DNA of 46,307 nt from Ectocarpus siliculosus (Eukaryota; Sar; Phaeophyceae; Ectocarpales; Ectocarpaceae). Below, piece after piece: positions 1-11,164 of this stretch. Location: assembly GCA_000310025.1 (NCBI GenBank), contig FN649752.1, positions 2,292,469 through 2,338,775 of the forward strand, in the 5' to 3' direction. Both the position numbers and the translations under genes were made by a program. Position 1 is the stretch's first letter. Each line of letters opens with the position of its first letter. Below the pieces are notes generated by a model. The model was not told the origin of the DNA and searched no databases. It was given only the letters and a program-made list of their open reading frames with translations.

Positions 1-110
1 CCAAAAAGGGGGGGGGGGGGGGGGGGGGGGGTCCACCCGGCTTAAAAAGTGGGGAAAATCCACCCAAAAATTGGGGTTTTTTGGGGGCCGCCCCCCCCCC
101 CCCCCCCCCC
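1..110. repeat. Homopolymer G and C tracts at the window edge
   Basis: A run of about 24 G is followed 60 bases later by a run of about 20 C, with short A/T and G/C blocks between. The G and C runs are complementary and could pair as a hairpin; the G run could also form a quadruplex. Nothing coding is visible here. Such tracts are also typical places for assembly or sequencing error, so the exact lengths should not be trusted. It lies in what should be an intron of the CEP41-like gene or beyond it. Confidence 0.6.
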
Positions 111-306
111 ATTTCGCTGCATCGTAGTACACCACCACCGTGCTGCTGTGCGAGAATGGCTTCGTTTATGCTGTCTATTGCCATGTCCGTCGCAGCGTAG
201 GACATAAAGCGTAAGGTACTGACGACGGGAATCGACCGGCCAAGTGTTTGACCAGTACGGACAGATGAAGTACTGGGCAGAGAGATCGGAACGGTTTTTA
301 ACGTAA

Positions 307-402
307 AGGCAACAACAACAACAACAACAACAACAACAGCAACAATAGCAACAGCAACAACAGCAACAACCACAACAACAACAGCAGCAACAACAACAAC
401 TG
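307..402. repeat. (CAA)n / (CAG) microsatellite
   Basis: An imperfect CAA-type trinucleotide tract with CAG interruptions lies just downstream (minus-strand sense) of the 5' splice site of the rhodanese exon, so it sits inside an intron. Translated on the minus strand it would give a long cysteine-like run, which is not credible as protein. Confidence 0.8.
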
Positions 403-410
403 TAGGTCAC

Positions 411-2165
411 CTGCACGATGCGGCACCGCTTGAACTCCTCGGGGGAGCGGACGTCGAGGACGAGGTAGGGGCGGTCGTAGCTCGGCTTGGCGTCGGGCTC
501 GTACTCCACCACCTTGGGGCCGTGGTGGTCGGGGTCGATGTGGTCTCGGAAGTCCTGGACGCCCTCTTGTTGGTCCTGCTTCGTTTCATCATTGGTTGGT
601 GTTGGTCATATCGCTTTTCGTTGTTGGTGGTGATATTTTCGTGTGTTGTTCTTGGTGTTGATGGCGATTTTCGTTGAAAAAGCGCAAAAACAGTAACAAA
701 AACATTCCATGACGCAGGAGGTCAACACGATTGTCAACTGGCCATAAAAATCTCCAATATCGATTGTTTTGACGACAGAGGGCGGCACGAGCTACCATAT
801 ACCCGGTCGGGAAGACAACGGCAAGAACTGAAGTAACGGCTCAACACCGCTCGGACGACAAAAACAAAAACATCTGCATCCGGCGAGGACACTGTCGCGG
901 CACTTTCAGCGGTGGTACATTCATGGTACTGCCGTATTCCACACTCCTATCGGCTATTGGACCATCGATTGCCCAAGCGCGAGCGATGTCGTCCCCTCCT
1001 CTACAGTACTCTCCGGGCCGGGGCCAGAGGACTTCAACATGTGCGCGCATAACGGGTACCCGCCTGGGAACATCGCGATGGAACACGCGCATGCTCTCGT
1101 TTCTCTGTCTCTTCGCTCTCTTGCTCGCTCTCCATACAGTCTCTGCACCTGTCTGCCTGCATGTTGTACATACATTTGATCTCTCATCCCACTTATCGAT
1201 GTACCATTCTGTCTCGTGCCTCTCTCCCCCTCCCCTCCGCGCTACACCACACCACCCACTTGCTCGTACTCGCTCAAGAGCTCGTTCAGCTGGGACGGCG
1301 TGAGCCTGAAGTACGGTTCCTCCCGCCGCCTTAGGTGCTGCCGTGTGGTGACGAAGGTAACCTTGTCTACGGTCATGCCCGTCTGCACCTGACGGTGTAC
1401 CGCCGCCGCGACACACACACAACAACAACGCAGCAAAAAACAGAAGGGATAAGATAAGTACAAGGTTAACAACAGCAGTATGAATGCTCAATTATAGTAC
1501 ACTTGCGACGATATTTCGTCTGATGGCCGCGGCGGGTTTACGTACACCATCGTGGAAGTAAACCACAGCAGTCAGTAACACTTTACTCATGCTGTGACGG
1601 TACTAGTCTAATGCTGCTGCACAACCTGAGCTACACTCTGGTGGGGACGGTTTTGGGGTGGCCTCGACTGTGGAGTCGGGGGCACCTTGTTGATCGAAAT
1701 GAATTGATTGTTTTTCGCGTTAGTACTTCTCAGCGAGGGTGTCTCAAACGAGTGCCAGTGTGCCGGTGTCGCATCATGTGAGTGTTGACGCTGCGTACAC
1801 TCGCCTACCACGATCAAACATCCAATTGCGCCGCATATTTTGGCCGGAGTGTTCGGGGATTTGGGGTTGCCCGCGACCCACACACGACTCTCGCGCGAAC
1901 CCGAAAAGCGGCAGGATTAAGCACAGGGCGTATGTTGATCTGTGCCTGGCAAAATCAGCACCTATCAAGTCTTGATAAGGACTAACGGCAACCACTATAC
2001 CTCTACTACACCAGTAGAGTACTCTGCCCTCTCGCCACCCACACTCCCTTTTATAGGGGTACTTGCCTTGCTTTTGACGCCAGCGTATCGCGGATTCCGG
2101 GGGACGCGTTTGTCAAGAGCGTTCGCTCTTACACTCCCCCGGTTGGATCCCATCCTGAGACTCAT
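411..2165 (-). CDS. CEP41: CEP41-like rhodanese-domain centrosomal/ciliary protein, partial (3 exons seen)
   Basis: Three minus-strand exons join with consistent phase 0: 2165-2067 (33 codons from ATG), 1388-1260 (43 codons) and 575-411 (55 codons, ending at a CAG|GTGACC donor). The first exon begins MSLR and carries KRVPRNPRY, matching the KRIPQNPRY motif near the start of vertebrate CEP41. The second holds a TG-M-T-x-K stretch followed by a basic and acidic helix. The third carries YLVLDVRSPEEF and a C-x-I-V motif, the start of the rhodanese fold as in CEP41. CEP41 is known as a centrosomal and ciliary protein needed for tubulin glutamylation, which fits flagellated zoids. The rest of the rhodanese domain must lie left of the window. 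The first intron starts with GC (AAG|GCAAGT). Small unseen exons between 576 and 1259 remain possible. Confidence 0.72.
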
Positions 2166-3178
2166 CCTTGACCACCACCCTATCCTTTCCCGCCCGTGGG
2201 CCTGCTGCTGCTGCCGCTGCTGCTGCTGCTGTGCTTCCCCCGACCGTTGCAAAAAAAAATCAGCTGTTAGTTGCTGCAGGGCCTTTCCCTTTCGTGTATC
2301 AAGCAGCTGCGCGCTGAAGAACTCCCTCTCCTGTTTAGCGATGGCGTAACCACTCTACTGGTGCTGGCGCTGGTGCACTGCTGTGTCCTATCTCCCTTTG
2401 TCTGGCGAGAGAGAGATCCTTTGTGTGTGACGGTGCTGGCTGTCTGGGTTGACATGATTTTTTTTTTTATCCGAAACCGTCAACCGAATTTTCAAAACGA
2501 AATTCAAAATTGTGTTCGAAATCCTACACGTGTAGATCCTTGTAGAAAACTACCACCGAACCGCCACCACCTGCTGCGTGTCTTCATGAGCCTGTGTCAA
2601 CCGGGTGCCACCCTTGTATGATGCGGAAGGAGATGTAAACACACCGACAGATGATATGCAACATCGCTACTCAGTACTGTATTGGGGACTGCACTGATGA
2701 TCAAGCATTTTTTTTATTTCCGAACATTTTGGATACGATGATGATTGAGCCGCACGCGGCGTATCACACCACATCTACATATCTTCTGAACACACACAGC
2801 GCAGTATTTAGAAGTCTTCCAGCCTCCTTGCCTCCCTTTTGTTGCCCTCCTCCCTCTCTCGCCCTCTCTCTCCTCTTTCCCCCCGCGCCCGACGCCCAAT
2901 TCCTCCAAGGATCTTCCCATCGTGCATACGGCAAACACACACGTACACACCACGGGGGTGTAGACTATTACTGTAACTCAGGAACGGATAAGACTAAATA
3001 GTCTCGATAGCAAACCAGACACATGCCGTTGGCCGTGGCGGACAATGCCGTACAGCCGCACACCGACCGCAAACTGCCAGAGCAGCAAGACTCCCCAAAC
3101 CCAAAGGACCCCAGCGATCCAAACGACCCTGTTTTCGGATCTGTCCCAGCTGCACTACTACCTTGCGACCGGACAACG
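2166..3178. other. Intergenic region between divergent genes
   Basis: I see no credible coding exon here. The interval separates the minus-strand CEP41-like start codon from the plus-strand IQ-protein region. It has T/C-rich and CTG-rich tracts (around 2205-2235 and 2830-2890) and could hold promoters for both directions, but no specific element can be assigned. Confidence 0.4.
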
Positions 3179-3357
3179 ATGGCGGGTGGTTTGGATTCGA
3201 TCTCCTACGGCAACGTTGTCGGCGGTAGAGCGCCGCTGCCGGTACCCACCCGCCGCGGCCTGGACTCCTCTCCCGCGCTGTTCCTCTGGGAGAGTAGGAC
3301 CACCACCGTGGACGTGATGTCCGTTTCGAACACAACGCGGCCGGTTGTGGTTTCGAG
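3179..3357 (+). CDS. Possible first coding exon of the IQ-motif gene
   Basis: An ATG at 3179 opens 59 codons plus two bases and ends at a good donor (TTTCGAG|GTGAGA, phase 2). A plausible partner acceptor is CGGCAG|G at 4235/4236, which would enter the frame of the IQ exon in the matching phase and read straight through to the ATG at 4285. The peptide has no family I recognise. The phase match alone has a one-in-three chance of being accidental, so this stays tentative; the IQ gene may instead start at 4285. Confidence 0.3.
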
Positions 3358-4284
3358 GTGAGAACCTGTTCGGCGTGCAGTAGTTTTCTGGGGCAGTCAA
3401 CGTACGTACGCTCAGACCAACGTTTTACTGGTGTGTAGTCATTGATGATAGGTGTCCGTTGTCTGTCTCTCGTACATGTAAATTATTTGCTAGTTCCGAA
3501 TGCGGGGTGCGTGTGTGGGAAGGCGACAGCGAGGCTAAAGATATTTACCCGACCGAATGCTTCAAAGCGTTGGCCTTGATTTTTACCGTCAAAGTTTTAG
3601 GGCTTTTGTCTCTCGCCATATCCACGATCAATCGATCACATTTCGTTGTTGAAGCCTCTGACTTCCCGTGTTGCAAACTTCGTACCTCTCGTACAACGAG
3701 TGATTTGGACCTCACGCCAGTTGGTCGCTGAATTCAGGAGCATCGTGACGCACACACATGTTGTGCGTGTGCCTTGAGGATGCATCAGCACCGGAATAGA
3801 AGCAATTGACAGAGCTTCAAACCCCTCCATCTTACTGCTGTAGGACACTCGGGTGCGATGTGAATCGTAATCGTACATCATCGTGAGCTTTCGGGAAGAG
3901 AGAACACCTTGGGTGTGGACCAAAAGATAGACTGGTCCCGTTCTTGGCACATCCTGCACACTCCCTACCACCTCAGCAAGAAATCGTTCTATGGCGCGGC
4001 GCTCCGTCCATTTCAATACTTCTTTTACTCGGGCAATGGCTGTCACTCTCCGTCATCTCCCTCCCCGCACGATCCAACGTATCCCCCCGCTCTGCCCCGT
4101 TTGTCGACCTTGACCGTTTACATTTCGGGGACCTCTTCGTTCCAGTTCGAGAAACAGCGAACGCCGCCGGATACAGGTCGTCCTCCCCTACGGCGTCGGC
4201 TCGGGGGCAGCCGGAGGGGCGGCAGGAAACGGCAGGGGGCAAAGGGGCGGCGGCGCAAGCGGCCGCGCGGGAGCGACGGGCACC
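3358..4284. other. Upstream region or intron of the IQ gene
   Basis: No exon is convincing between the possible donor at 3357 and the IQ-gene ATG at 4285. The last 100 bases are very GC-rich and contain several AG acceptors, including one at 4234-4235 compatible with the upstream exon. Confidence 0.35.
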
Positions 4285-6336
4285 ATGATGAGCCTTCTCG
4301 ACCCCCCGAACCCCACCGCGCTCGAGGCTCGGCTGAACGAGAACCGTCGGTTGAAGCGCGGCCGGGACCTCCGGCGAGAGCGCCACGCCTTCCTCTCGCG
4401 ACTCACCCAGGAGCGAGAGGAGCGGGTCCTCCTGGAGGCCTGGGCGGCGTCGACGATCCAGGCGCTCTTCCGGGGGTTCCTGGCCCGGCCCCGCCCGCCG
4501 CGGCCCCGCCCGCGGAAGGAGCTCACGCCGGCGGAGTCAAACCGCAGGCTCGTCGCCGACCTGCAGGCGATCCTCGCCCGCGCCGGCCTGCCGACCATCC
4601 CCGGGCTCGGGCCCGACGGGAGGAAGACATCGGAGGGTACCGCTTGGGGACAGGGGCGGGGGGCAACAAGCGGCAACGGCGGCGGTGGCGGAACGGCGGG
4701 AGCAGGGGGGAGGGGCCTGAAGCGCTCGAGGTCGCGGAGGCAGCGGGCGTTCGAGGACGAGATGAGCACGCGAATCACCAGGGTGGTCAGGGGTTTCCTG
4801 GAGCGGAGGCGTTTCGGAAGGCGGTGGGCGGTGTGGGACAGGAAGCGGCGGCGGTCGAGCGCGTCTCGCATACAGAACTGCTGGAGGGCCTACCGCAAGC
4901 GCATGGGCTGGCGCGAGCTCGAGTCCGAGGCAAGTTGTCCCTTTCGTAGGGCGACCGTGGAGCCAGAGAGCCACCGTACGGCCGGTAATCCAACCCGATG
5001 CTGATGTTCACGTGATTTTTTCGATGAAGCGCTGAGCCTCCTCAAGATTGTCTGACGTGTATAGGGAACACTATTTACGCCACGCGGATCATAGCATTTT
5101 TCAAGGTATTTTAGGCGGGGTGCAGTCTTTGTACGTACTGTAGGTTTCAAGACCTTGTCATGCCACTGGCCCGCGACCCGAGAAGCAAGGGAACAGTCAT
5201 GTCGTGTGGCGGTGGTGATTCAGGTGATGGACCGTGCGGCGGCCAAGATACAGGCGCGCTGGCGCGGCGTGGCCTGCCGCATGGGGCTCGCCCGCAAGGC
5301 CACCGACGACGCCCTCGGGAAGAGGAGAATGGTGTCGGCAGTCACCATCCAGGCGGCGGCGAGGAGGCGCGCCGCGATAGTGAGGTGCGGCGCTTGCCAG
5401 AACTTTTTGGTACACCGTTGGACAGACCATTGATCAGTCGCAGTCAAATATTTCACCGTTTGACTCCTGTTTGTGTGGTGCCTCTCTCGACCCTCTTCAC
5501 AATGGTGCGTCCAAAGGAACGTCGGGGTATCATTGGCGGTAACCCACAGACCAACAACGCACAGCGCAGGGGCGGCGTACCAAGGTGTTGATCTCAAGCG
5601 AGCGCACGAGCAAACCGTCCATCCCTCCCCCGCCCGTGTTGGTCTTTTTTCCCCCGGTGGGAATGCGTGGTGCGTGCCCGACAGGTACGGTTCGAAGCTA
5701 ACACTTGGCGCCGCCAGGCGAGAACGGGAGGCGAGGTCCGCGGCTGAGGCAGCGAGGCCTCGCCGGCGGTGGAACCGGGGGGGGGGGGCGGGGGGCACCA
5801 CGGGTGCTGCTGCTGGCACCGCGGTGGCGGCGACATCGGAGGGCGGCGAATCAGCAAGAGGTCGCGCGCAGCCAGCGAGAGGAGTTGAGACAGGAGACCG
5901 GGAAGCTGCTGCTTCAGTGGTCGGGGCGGCCGCGGCTGGTAGCGGGGGTGGCCGAGACAAAGAACCACCGACAACGGCGGCGGCGGCAAGGAATGCGGGC
6001 GGAAAAGGCAGAGGGGCTGCACGACCACCGACATCGAAGATCAAGCTTTTAGAACTGCAGCAGGAGGACCAGCAGCAGAAGCATGGGGGGCCCGCTCACG
6101 GGTCGGAGACTGGCCTGTCCAACCTGAAAGTCGGGCTGTCTCCTACTGGGGTTGGATCAGCAGACGGTAGCGGCGGCGGCAGCGGCGGGACCGACGAAGG
6201 GTTGAGCGGCGGACTTTCCTCCGACGTGAGAAAGAGAGCATCGCAAGAGGCGAGCCTGCAGTTCGTCCAGGAAAGCATTCAAGCCGCGGTCGTCAGTGCG
6301 CGGAAGCACTCGGTAGAGGGAACAGGCAGCCAGTAG
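4285..6336 (+). CDS. Multi-IQ-motif (calmodulin-binding) protein, 3 coding exons
   Basis: Exons 4285-4929, 5224-5384 and 5718-6336 splice to 474 codons plus stop, with phases 0 and 2 matching exactly. Exon 1 carries an IQ motif (STIQALFRGFLARPR) near residue 55, a degenerate one (TRVVRGFLERRR) near 165 and another (SRIQNCWRAYRKR) near 195. Exon 2 adds AKIQARWRGVACRMGLAR and a further IQ-like helix (TIQAAARRRAA). IQ motifs are known to bind calmodulin or EF-hand light chains. Exon 3 is low complexity (Arg/Ala/Gly, then Gly/Ser) and ends with a short helical tail. The first intron uses a GC donor (GAG|GCAAGT). The start may lie further upstream. The protein is not assigned to a named IQ family; a cytoskeletal or ciliary role is only a guess. 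Confidence 0.72.
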
Positions 6337-8061
6337 TTCCGTTGGCATTGGTTACGGCCTTTGCTTCCTCCCGCGTCGTCAACAGCAGTTGTACCCGCAA
6401 TATGGTAGCCCTTGCAACATCACACGCAGCTGATATATTGCGTGCAACAACAGGGGTAACGGTCGACCGCTACTGCCCATTTCTTCGGAGCGGCAGACGA
6501 AAGGTGATGTCAACAAAAGGTAGATGTTGGCAAAAGGAAAGTCAGAACCAGCGCTTGGAGTTATGTACCATCCTCTTGGCTCGCTGCGTCGGGGGGAGTC
6601 TCTGCTGTTTTTTTCTTGGTCGATCTTTTTCAGTTTAATGCTTGCTGCGTCTGTCTTGCCCATCTGTTGTCAGTGGGAAACGAGACCGAAAACGGCATAT
6701 GAAGCGGTGGGCGGGTGTAGAAACGGAACATTTACTAGTTCCAACGCCCTCCTCCGTCGGTGGAAAAACGTGCTACTCCTTCACCGCAGGTTACAAGCCT
6801 TGTATTTAATACTAGCTATGCATATCAAGGTGTCATCCTGGTGAGCGCAATAGTTTTTGTGCAACTCATAATGCAGAACGGCCGCAAAAAATTGCGGGGG
6901 GTGTCGAGATGACTATAGATCAGGAGAGCGCATCCTACAGAGCACACATGCGTCGTTAAAAGTTGGCAGCGAGAGGTGCCGAAAATTTCTCCATGTCCAA
7001 AAAAACAACGAGGTAAGCAGCGCGCCGCCGTTGGGAGCCTTGTTGTGGCTAGAGGGAATCGTGAGAGAAATGCGTGGGTGGGGTCGGATATCGTACGAGG
7101 CGGGCGGCAAGCAAGGATGGGCGCGGTAAGAAAGATGCGGTCCGTCCATCAAGCCTTGTACACGGCGAGACTGCCGGGTCCAACACGCCATGGTCGGTAC
7201 GTCGTCGTTCTGCACTGCAGCAAAAAAAAAGCCCCGAGATAAAAAAAATGTGTGAATTCCTGAGTTTGCGAGCAAAAACGGTGCGAGCTTGTACCCAAAC
7301 CGGCTAAAGACCTTGTCTAGGTACACGCTTCTTACACCAGTCGTAGCGATAGTCTTGATGAAACGACACTCGTCGTCGTCTTCGTCAAGGAAGTCAGCCG
7401 CAGGGCGCATGTTTCCTTGACTGCTCTCTTCTCCAATGCCCTACCAAACGCGCGAGTGGGACCCCCCCCCCCGCCCGCCCGCCCGCCCGGAGCGCGGTCA
7501 TCGACGACCAACATCAAACACACCGCTTTTGTCACGTCACACGCATAATAATCGCCGAACCAATACAAGGAAAATCGAACATGAACCCCGCTCCTTGCCT
7601 CTCATCGCGACCCATCCCACGGAGGCTGTATGTGCTCCGGTGGCCAGAGGCCACCACGGGTCACACGCACAAACCCAATTCTTGAGTTTTCGTGGGGAAT
7701 CACCCTAGAAACACGTTGCAGAGACGCAATCGTGCCTGCCACGTAGATGCTCAACGCGCGCATCAGTGGTGTTGTTCCTAACCCGCCTTGTGCAGCAATA
7801 GTAGTACATGCTCCCCTGTAAGCTGCTGCGATGCCCGCCTTCTTTCGGGAGACGCGTGCAAAGTATCAACAAAAACACAACAAAAACAAGAGCAACACGA
7901 ACGCGCGAAAGCCACTTTCCACCTTTAAACCCCTCCCCGTTCTATCGTCAGATTCCCCCTTTAAACTCCTGCCCAATTCTTACGATTCCCGCAACATAAC
8001 AGAAAAAACACCGCCCCCCTCCAATTATTTTATCTCTTCGAACAACAGGAACGCAAAACCA
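6337..8061. other. Gene-poor interval with one weak minus-strand exon candidate
   Basis: No recognisable gene is seen. The only coding-like piece is on the minus strand from an ATG at 7410, an acidic-then-basic peptide beginning MRPAADFLDEDDDECRF. It could end at a donor near 7338 (ACTG|GTGTAAG) or near 7318 (AAG|GTCTTT). A pyrimidine tract and TGCAG acceptor follow at about 7215-7235. I recognise no family and give this low weight. A run of C with CCCG units lies at about 7460-7485. Confidence 0.3.
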
Positions 8062-10146
8062 TCACCGTCGAAGCATTGCTGTTCCGTTTCCATTTTTCAA
8101 TGCCCCGCCGCCTTTTCTGACCGCCGCCGCCGCCGACGCCGCCGCCACCTCCTCCGCCACCGCCGCCGCCGCCGCTACCGCAACTGCCGCCCCCTCCGTC
8201 GCCGAGGCACCGCCGCCCAGTGAAGGTGACACCACCGCCGCCGGTACAGCCGGTGCTACCGGTGCGGGTGCCGGTGCCGCAGGCGGAGGCGGGGGCGGAG
8301 GCGGCGCGGGGGCGGATTTCCGGCGCTTCCTGTCGATCTGTCCTTCGAGCCGGTGCCCCGCACAGTGCGTCGGTCTCTTCCCGGGGTAGCCGTACCCAGG
8401 GTGCTTGGTGCAACCCTGTCTTTTTTCAAATGCGCACACGTTCGTAGGAAGACAAACCGGCGCCGTGAGAGGTTGTTTTGATATTCGGAATAGTTGGGAC
8501 GCGGGGGGGGGGGGGATAATATCTCTGTGCTACGCACAAAATGGGGCAAATGGTTTACAGCATGCGTGAAGTTGGTGCAAGGGACGGACTGTACCGCCAC
8601 GAACATGAGCTTCGATCTTGTCTGTTTAGTGTTTCTAGGGCGAATCTGCGCTGTTTTTTCATAAACGGCCACACAACCAATACAGCAGTAGAGGTCCCCG
8701 TGTAGTGCCAGCATGTGCCCAGAAAGTTCGCTGGCACTGTACCGGACCAGCACTATTCAAAGTGTTGAGAATGACTTGTAGATTCAGCGCGTGCCCGCCG
8801 AAAACACGGGCGCTATACCGGGCACCGGCACTATTCAACCGGCACTAAATAGGAACCTCAACTGTGTACCGTAGACGACACAAGATAACACACCCACATA
8901 AGAAACCACACCCCCCACAGAATACGACACCCCGGTGATAATTGTGGGCGTTTCTGACAAAACATCGACACATACACCCGAGCTACATAAGTAACACACC
9001 CCTTGCGGATACATTCGCGGGGCCCCTCCTTTTATCACCGGGGTGATAACAGGATCTGCCCGGTGGGCATCGCACACACACGCAGCATCTGCGTGCGGGG
9101 AAACGCCCCGAAGGAGACCTCCAACAACATGAACGCGCAGGGAGAGCAGAATGCCGCCGCAAGTAGCTCCGCTTCTTCCACAACTGCTTCAACCGCAGCA
9201 GTACAAGCGCCACAGATCACGTCGTTCTTTCAACGCGAGCGAGCACACTTCTTCTACGCAAGTGCTCCTGCCACGGCTCGTCCTCCTGCTTCTGCTGATC
9301 TAACAGCAGCAGCAGCTGGCACAGCAACAGTCATCAATAAAACAGCCACCGCATCGCCTCACCAGCAGCAGCCACACCCCTTCAAGCGTGCGGCAGCAGC
9401 GGTTCAACTCTACAAGCAGTTTCATCACACACCCTCATTAGCACACCCCCGAAGACACCCTGTGGGTGTTCGGACGTGCCCCCTGGTGTCACACCCCCTT
9501 AGGGGCCCCTGCGAGCTGCACTTTATCACCCGGGCTAAATAAGATACCATACCTCCCACAGGATACCACACCCGGTGATAATATTTTTAAAAGCCGAAAA
9601 TGATATCACCGGGGTGTGTTATCTTGTGTCGTCTATGGTATGCACTCCCACGTAGAAGGTGGACAGAACGTCAAGAACTCCAGTATGGGCGAAGAAACCA
9701 ATCAATCACCTGCGGGTGCTGACAGCGCGCCTTGTGCGCCACGTCGACCATGTTGAGCTGCCGGTGCGCCGAGCAGAAGATTGCCTTCCTACCCGGGTGG
9801 TTGAAGCTCGGCCGCCGACTGCACCCCCCGTCATATTGGCAGGTTCGGGTGCCGACGGGCCGCTTCTTCCCCGAAGGCCGCGAGAGGCCCCACTGCAGCT
9901 CCTGCTCCACCGCCGCCACCGCCGCCGCCGCGTTCGCCGCCGCCGCCGCCCCCGCTGCGTTCCAACGAGCTTCGTTCTTCATCGCCGCCGCCGCCGCCGC
10001 CGCTGCTGCCGCCGCAGCAGCAGCCATAGCAGTTGTTGTTGTCGTTGCCCCGGCGCCCCGTTTCCCGAGAGTAATGCCACCGGCTGCGGAGTTCATCACG
10101 CTGCTGCTGTTGCTGGTGTTGAGTTCGCTATATTGGTGGCGTGAAG

Positions 10147-10181
<35 letters not shown>

Positions 10182-10268
10182 TGCTGAAGGAGGCGCTGGT
10201 GCTGGAGAAGCTGCTGCTGCTGCTGCTGCTGCTGCTCCCGTAGATGTTGCTGAATACGCTGCTGCTCG

Positions 10269-10301
<33 letters not shown>

Positions 10302-10459
10302 AGAAACAGCGACGACGGGTCGTCTTCTACATGAAGCTCCTCCTCAGGCGACATCGAGGCTCCAGTGGTCGTGTTGCTAATATCTTGGTGGCACAGGCTC
10401 TGCAGATCAGGCATCCCATGATCCTGTTGGATGTCGACGAATACCTCGTCCATGGACAT
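8062..10459 (-). CDS. EsV-1-7 repeat protein (two Cys/His repeats), 2 exons
   Basis: Exon 1 runs 10459-9710 and exon 2 8415-8062; the donor CAG|GTGATT and acceptor GACAG|GGTTGC are both phase 0, giving 367 codons plus stop. Exon 1 has an acidic N-terminus, long polyQ and polyA runs, then the first repeat with spacing C-x5-C-x15-C-x2-H (residues about 205-230) followed by the MVDV element. The second repeat has the same spacing and is cut by the intron between its first two cysteines. Exon 2 finishes the repeat (GYGYPGKRP, CAGH) and ends in Pro/Ala-rich low complexity. The EsV-1-7 family is known from brown algae, including the developmental regulator IMMEDIATE UPRIGHT, and from an Ectocarpus virus. 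Molecular function is not established; a zinc-binding regulatory role is inferred. An upstream exon is possible because the frame stays open above the chosen ATG. Confidence 0.8.
8700..8860. repeat. Cluster of GGCACTAT-type palindromic repeats (copy 1)
   Basis: The stretch contains several CCGGCACTAT and ATAGTGCCGG-like half-sites and the block CTATACCGGGCACCGGCACT. The same block recurs near 30440 and 32220. It lies in the EsV-1-7 intron next to the TIR element. Function is unknown; it looks like a mobile hairpin repeat. Confidence 0.6.
8869..9638. mobile_element. TIR DNA transposon remnant in the EsV-1-7 intron
   Basis: The first 27 bases (CCGTAGACGACACAAGATAA and on to about 8895) are repeated inverted at the other end (about 9612-9638) with one visible mismatch. 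Both ends are flanked by TA, a TA target duplication as in Tc1/mariner-like elements. Sub-terminal copies of CCCGGTGATAA occur at about 8932, 9035 (as an 18-bp palindrome), 9525, 9573 and 9605, as transposase-binding repeats often do. A plus-strand reading frame from ATG 9129 begins with a Ser/Ala-rich stretch and an ITSFFQR motif and could be the N-terminus of a lost transposase. No catalytic domain is present, so this is probably a non-autonomous derivative. Confidence 0.7.
10141..10310. repeat. CTG/CAG trinucleotide runs encoding polyglutamine
   Basis: Three runs of CTG (CAG on the coding minus strand) give the polyQ blocks of the EsV-1-7 exon. GCC/GCN runs at about 9910-10025 give its polyalanine block. 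Both are likely to vary in length between individuals. Confidence 0.8.
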
Positions 10460-11085
10460 GTTCCTCTCGGACAGCACCAAGTAGCGTCTGTCTGCGCTTG
10501 GCTTGGTACAATCCTGAGCGGATCTGGCGTGTGGGTGCTGTACCGTATGCTATGTACAAGCAAGTAGGAAGCAGCTTCCTGCGATTTCAACAGCCGGTCC
10601 GCAATCCTGTACCAGCAGACGAGAGTCCTCCCTCCCTCCTTCCCACCTCTTGCTGAACCAACCGACACCAGTGCCCTCTGTAGCTCAGCCTCTCGTGCTA
10701 CCGATCGCGGTAGCGGCTCGTGCCTCTCTGCTGCGGTCACCGCCGCTGTGTCTGTTGTTGTGGGTGCCGATCAAAAATGCACTCCGCTTCGGGGGGTATT
10801 TTCCAAGGATTTCGAAGCGTAGAGGGGAGCGTGCTCCGGGGCAAAGGTAGAAGGGCAGCAAGGGGCCAAGCAAACAGGAGATCTCGAGAGAGTTCTTTCC
10901 CTCTGGTGCCAACCCCGTTGAGCACCTGGCTGTTAGCTAGCTGCTGCTGTGCTGGGCAAGTGAAGTGGACACGCAGCCGGGACAAGAGAGGCTCCGCGGA
11001 TGCGCGAAAATCACGGATGGATACACCCGATCATTTTTTTTTTTTTCATGTACTGTTGTGTTATTCAGCTGATGTTTTTGACCCC
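10460..11085. other. Region upstream of the EsV-1-7 gene
   Basis: This is probable promoter or 5' leader for the minus-strand EsV-1-7 gene. No other exon is convincing and no specific promoter element can be assigned. Confidence 0.35.
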
Positions 11086-11164
11086 GGTCGCCCCGGTGGT
11101 CTAGTTGATAGCCTCGTAACCTTCTAGAGGTCAGGTCAGGGGTTCGAATCCCGGCGTAGGCGAG
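11086..11164 (+). repeat. tRNA-derived SINE-like element, copy 1
   Basis: The sequence holds an A-box-like segment (TGGTCTAGTTGATAG at about 11097) and a perfect B-box (GGTTCGAATCC at 11141), with TCGCC and GGCGA ends that can pair over five bases. A second copy on the minus strand at 31983-32060 shares the first 24 bases exactly. The acceptor stem is imperfect and the anticodon arm does not fold well, so a functional tRNA is unlikely. A second A-box-like segment (TGGCCAAGTGG, 11205) follows and might make a composite element. Confidence 0.55.

Noticed and set aside
42-512. Minus-strand frame with a long cysteine run
   Set aside because: The cysteines come from the CAA microsatellite read through the splice donor at 410; only the part above 411 is coding.
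3909-4949. Long Arg/Gly/Pro-rich plus-strand frame overlapping the IQ exon
   Set aside because: It is out of frame with the IQ motifs and reflects GC-rich composition.
5220-6044. Minus-strand Ala/Pro-rich frame
   Set aside because: It is antisense to IQ exons 2 and 3, which are phase-consistent and contain IQ motifs.
11086-11164. Functional tRNA gene
   Set aside because: A- and B-boxes are present, but the acceptor stem has only five pairs and the anticodon arm folds poorly; a second diverged copy supports a SINE.
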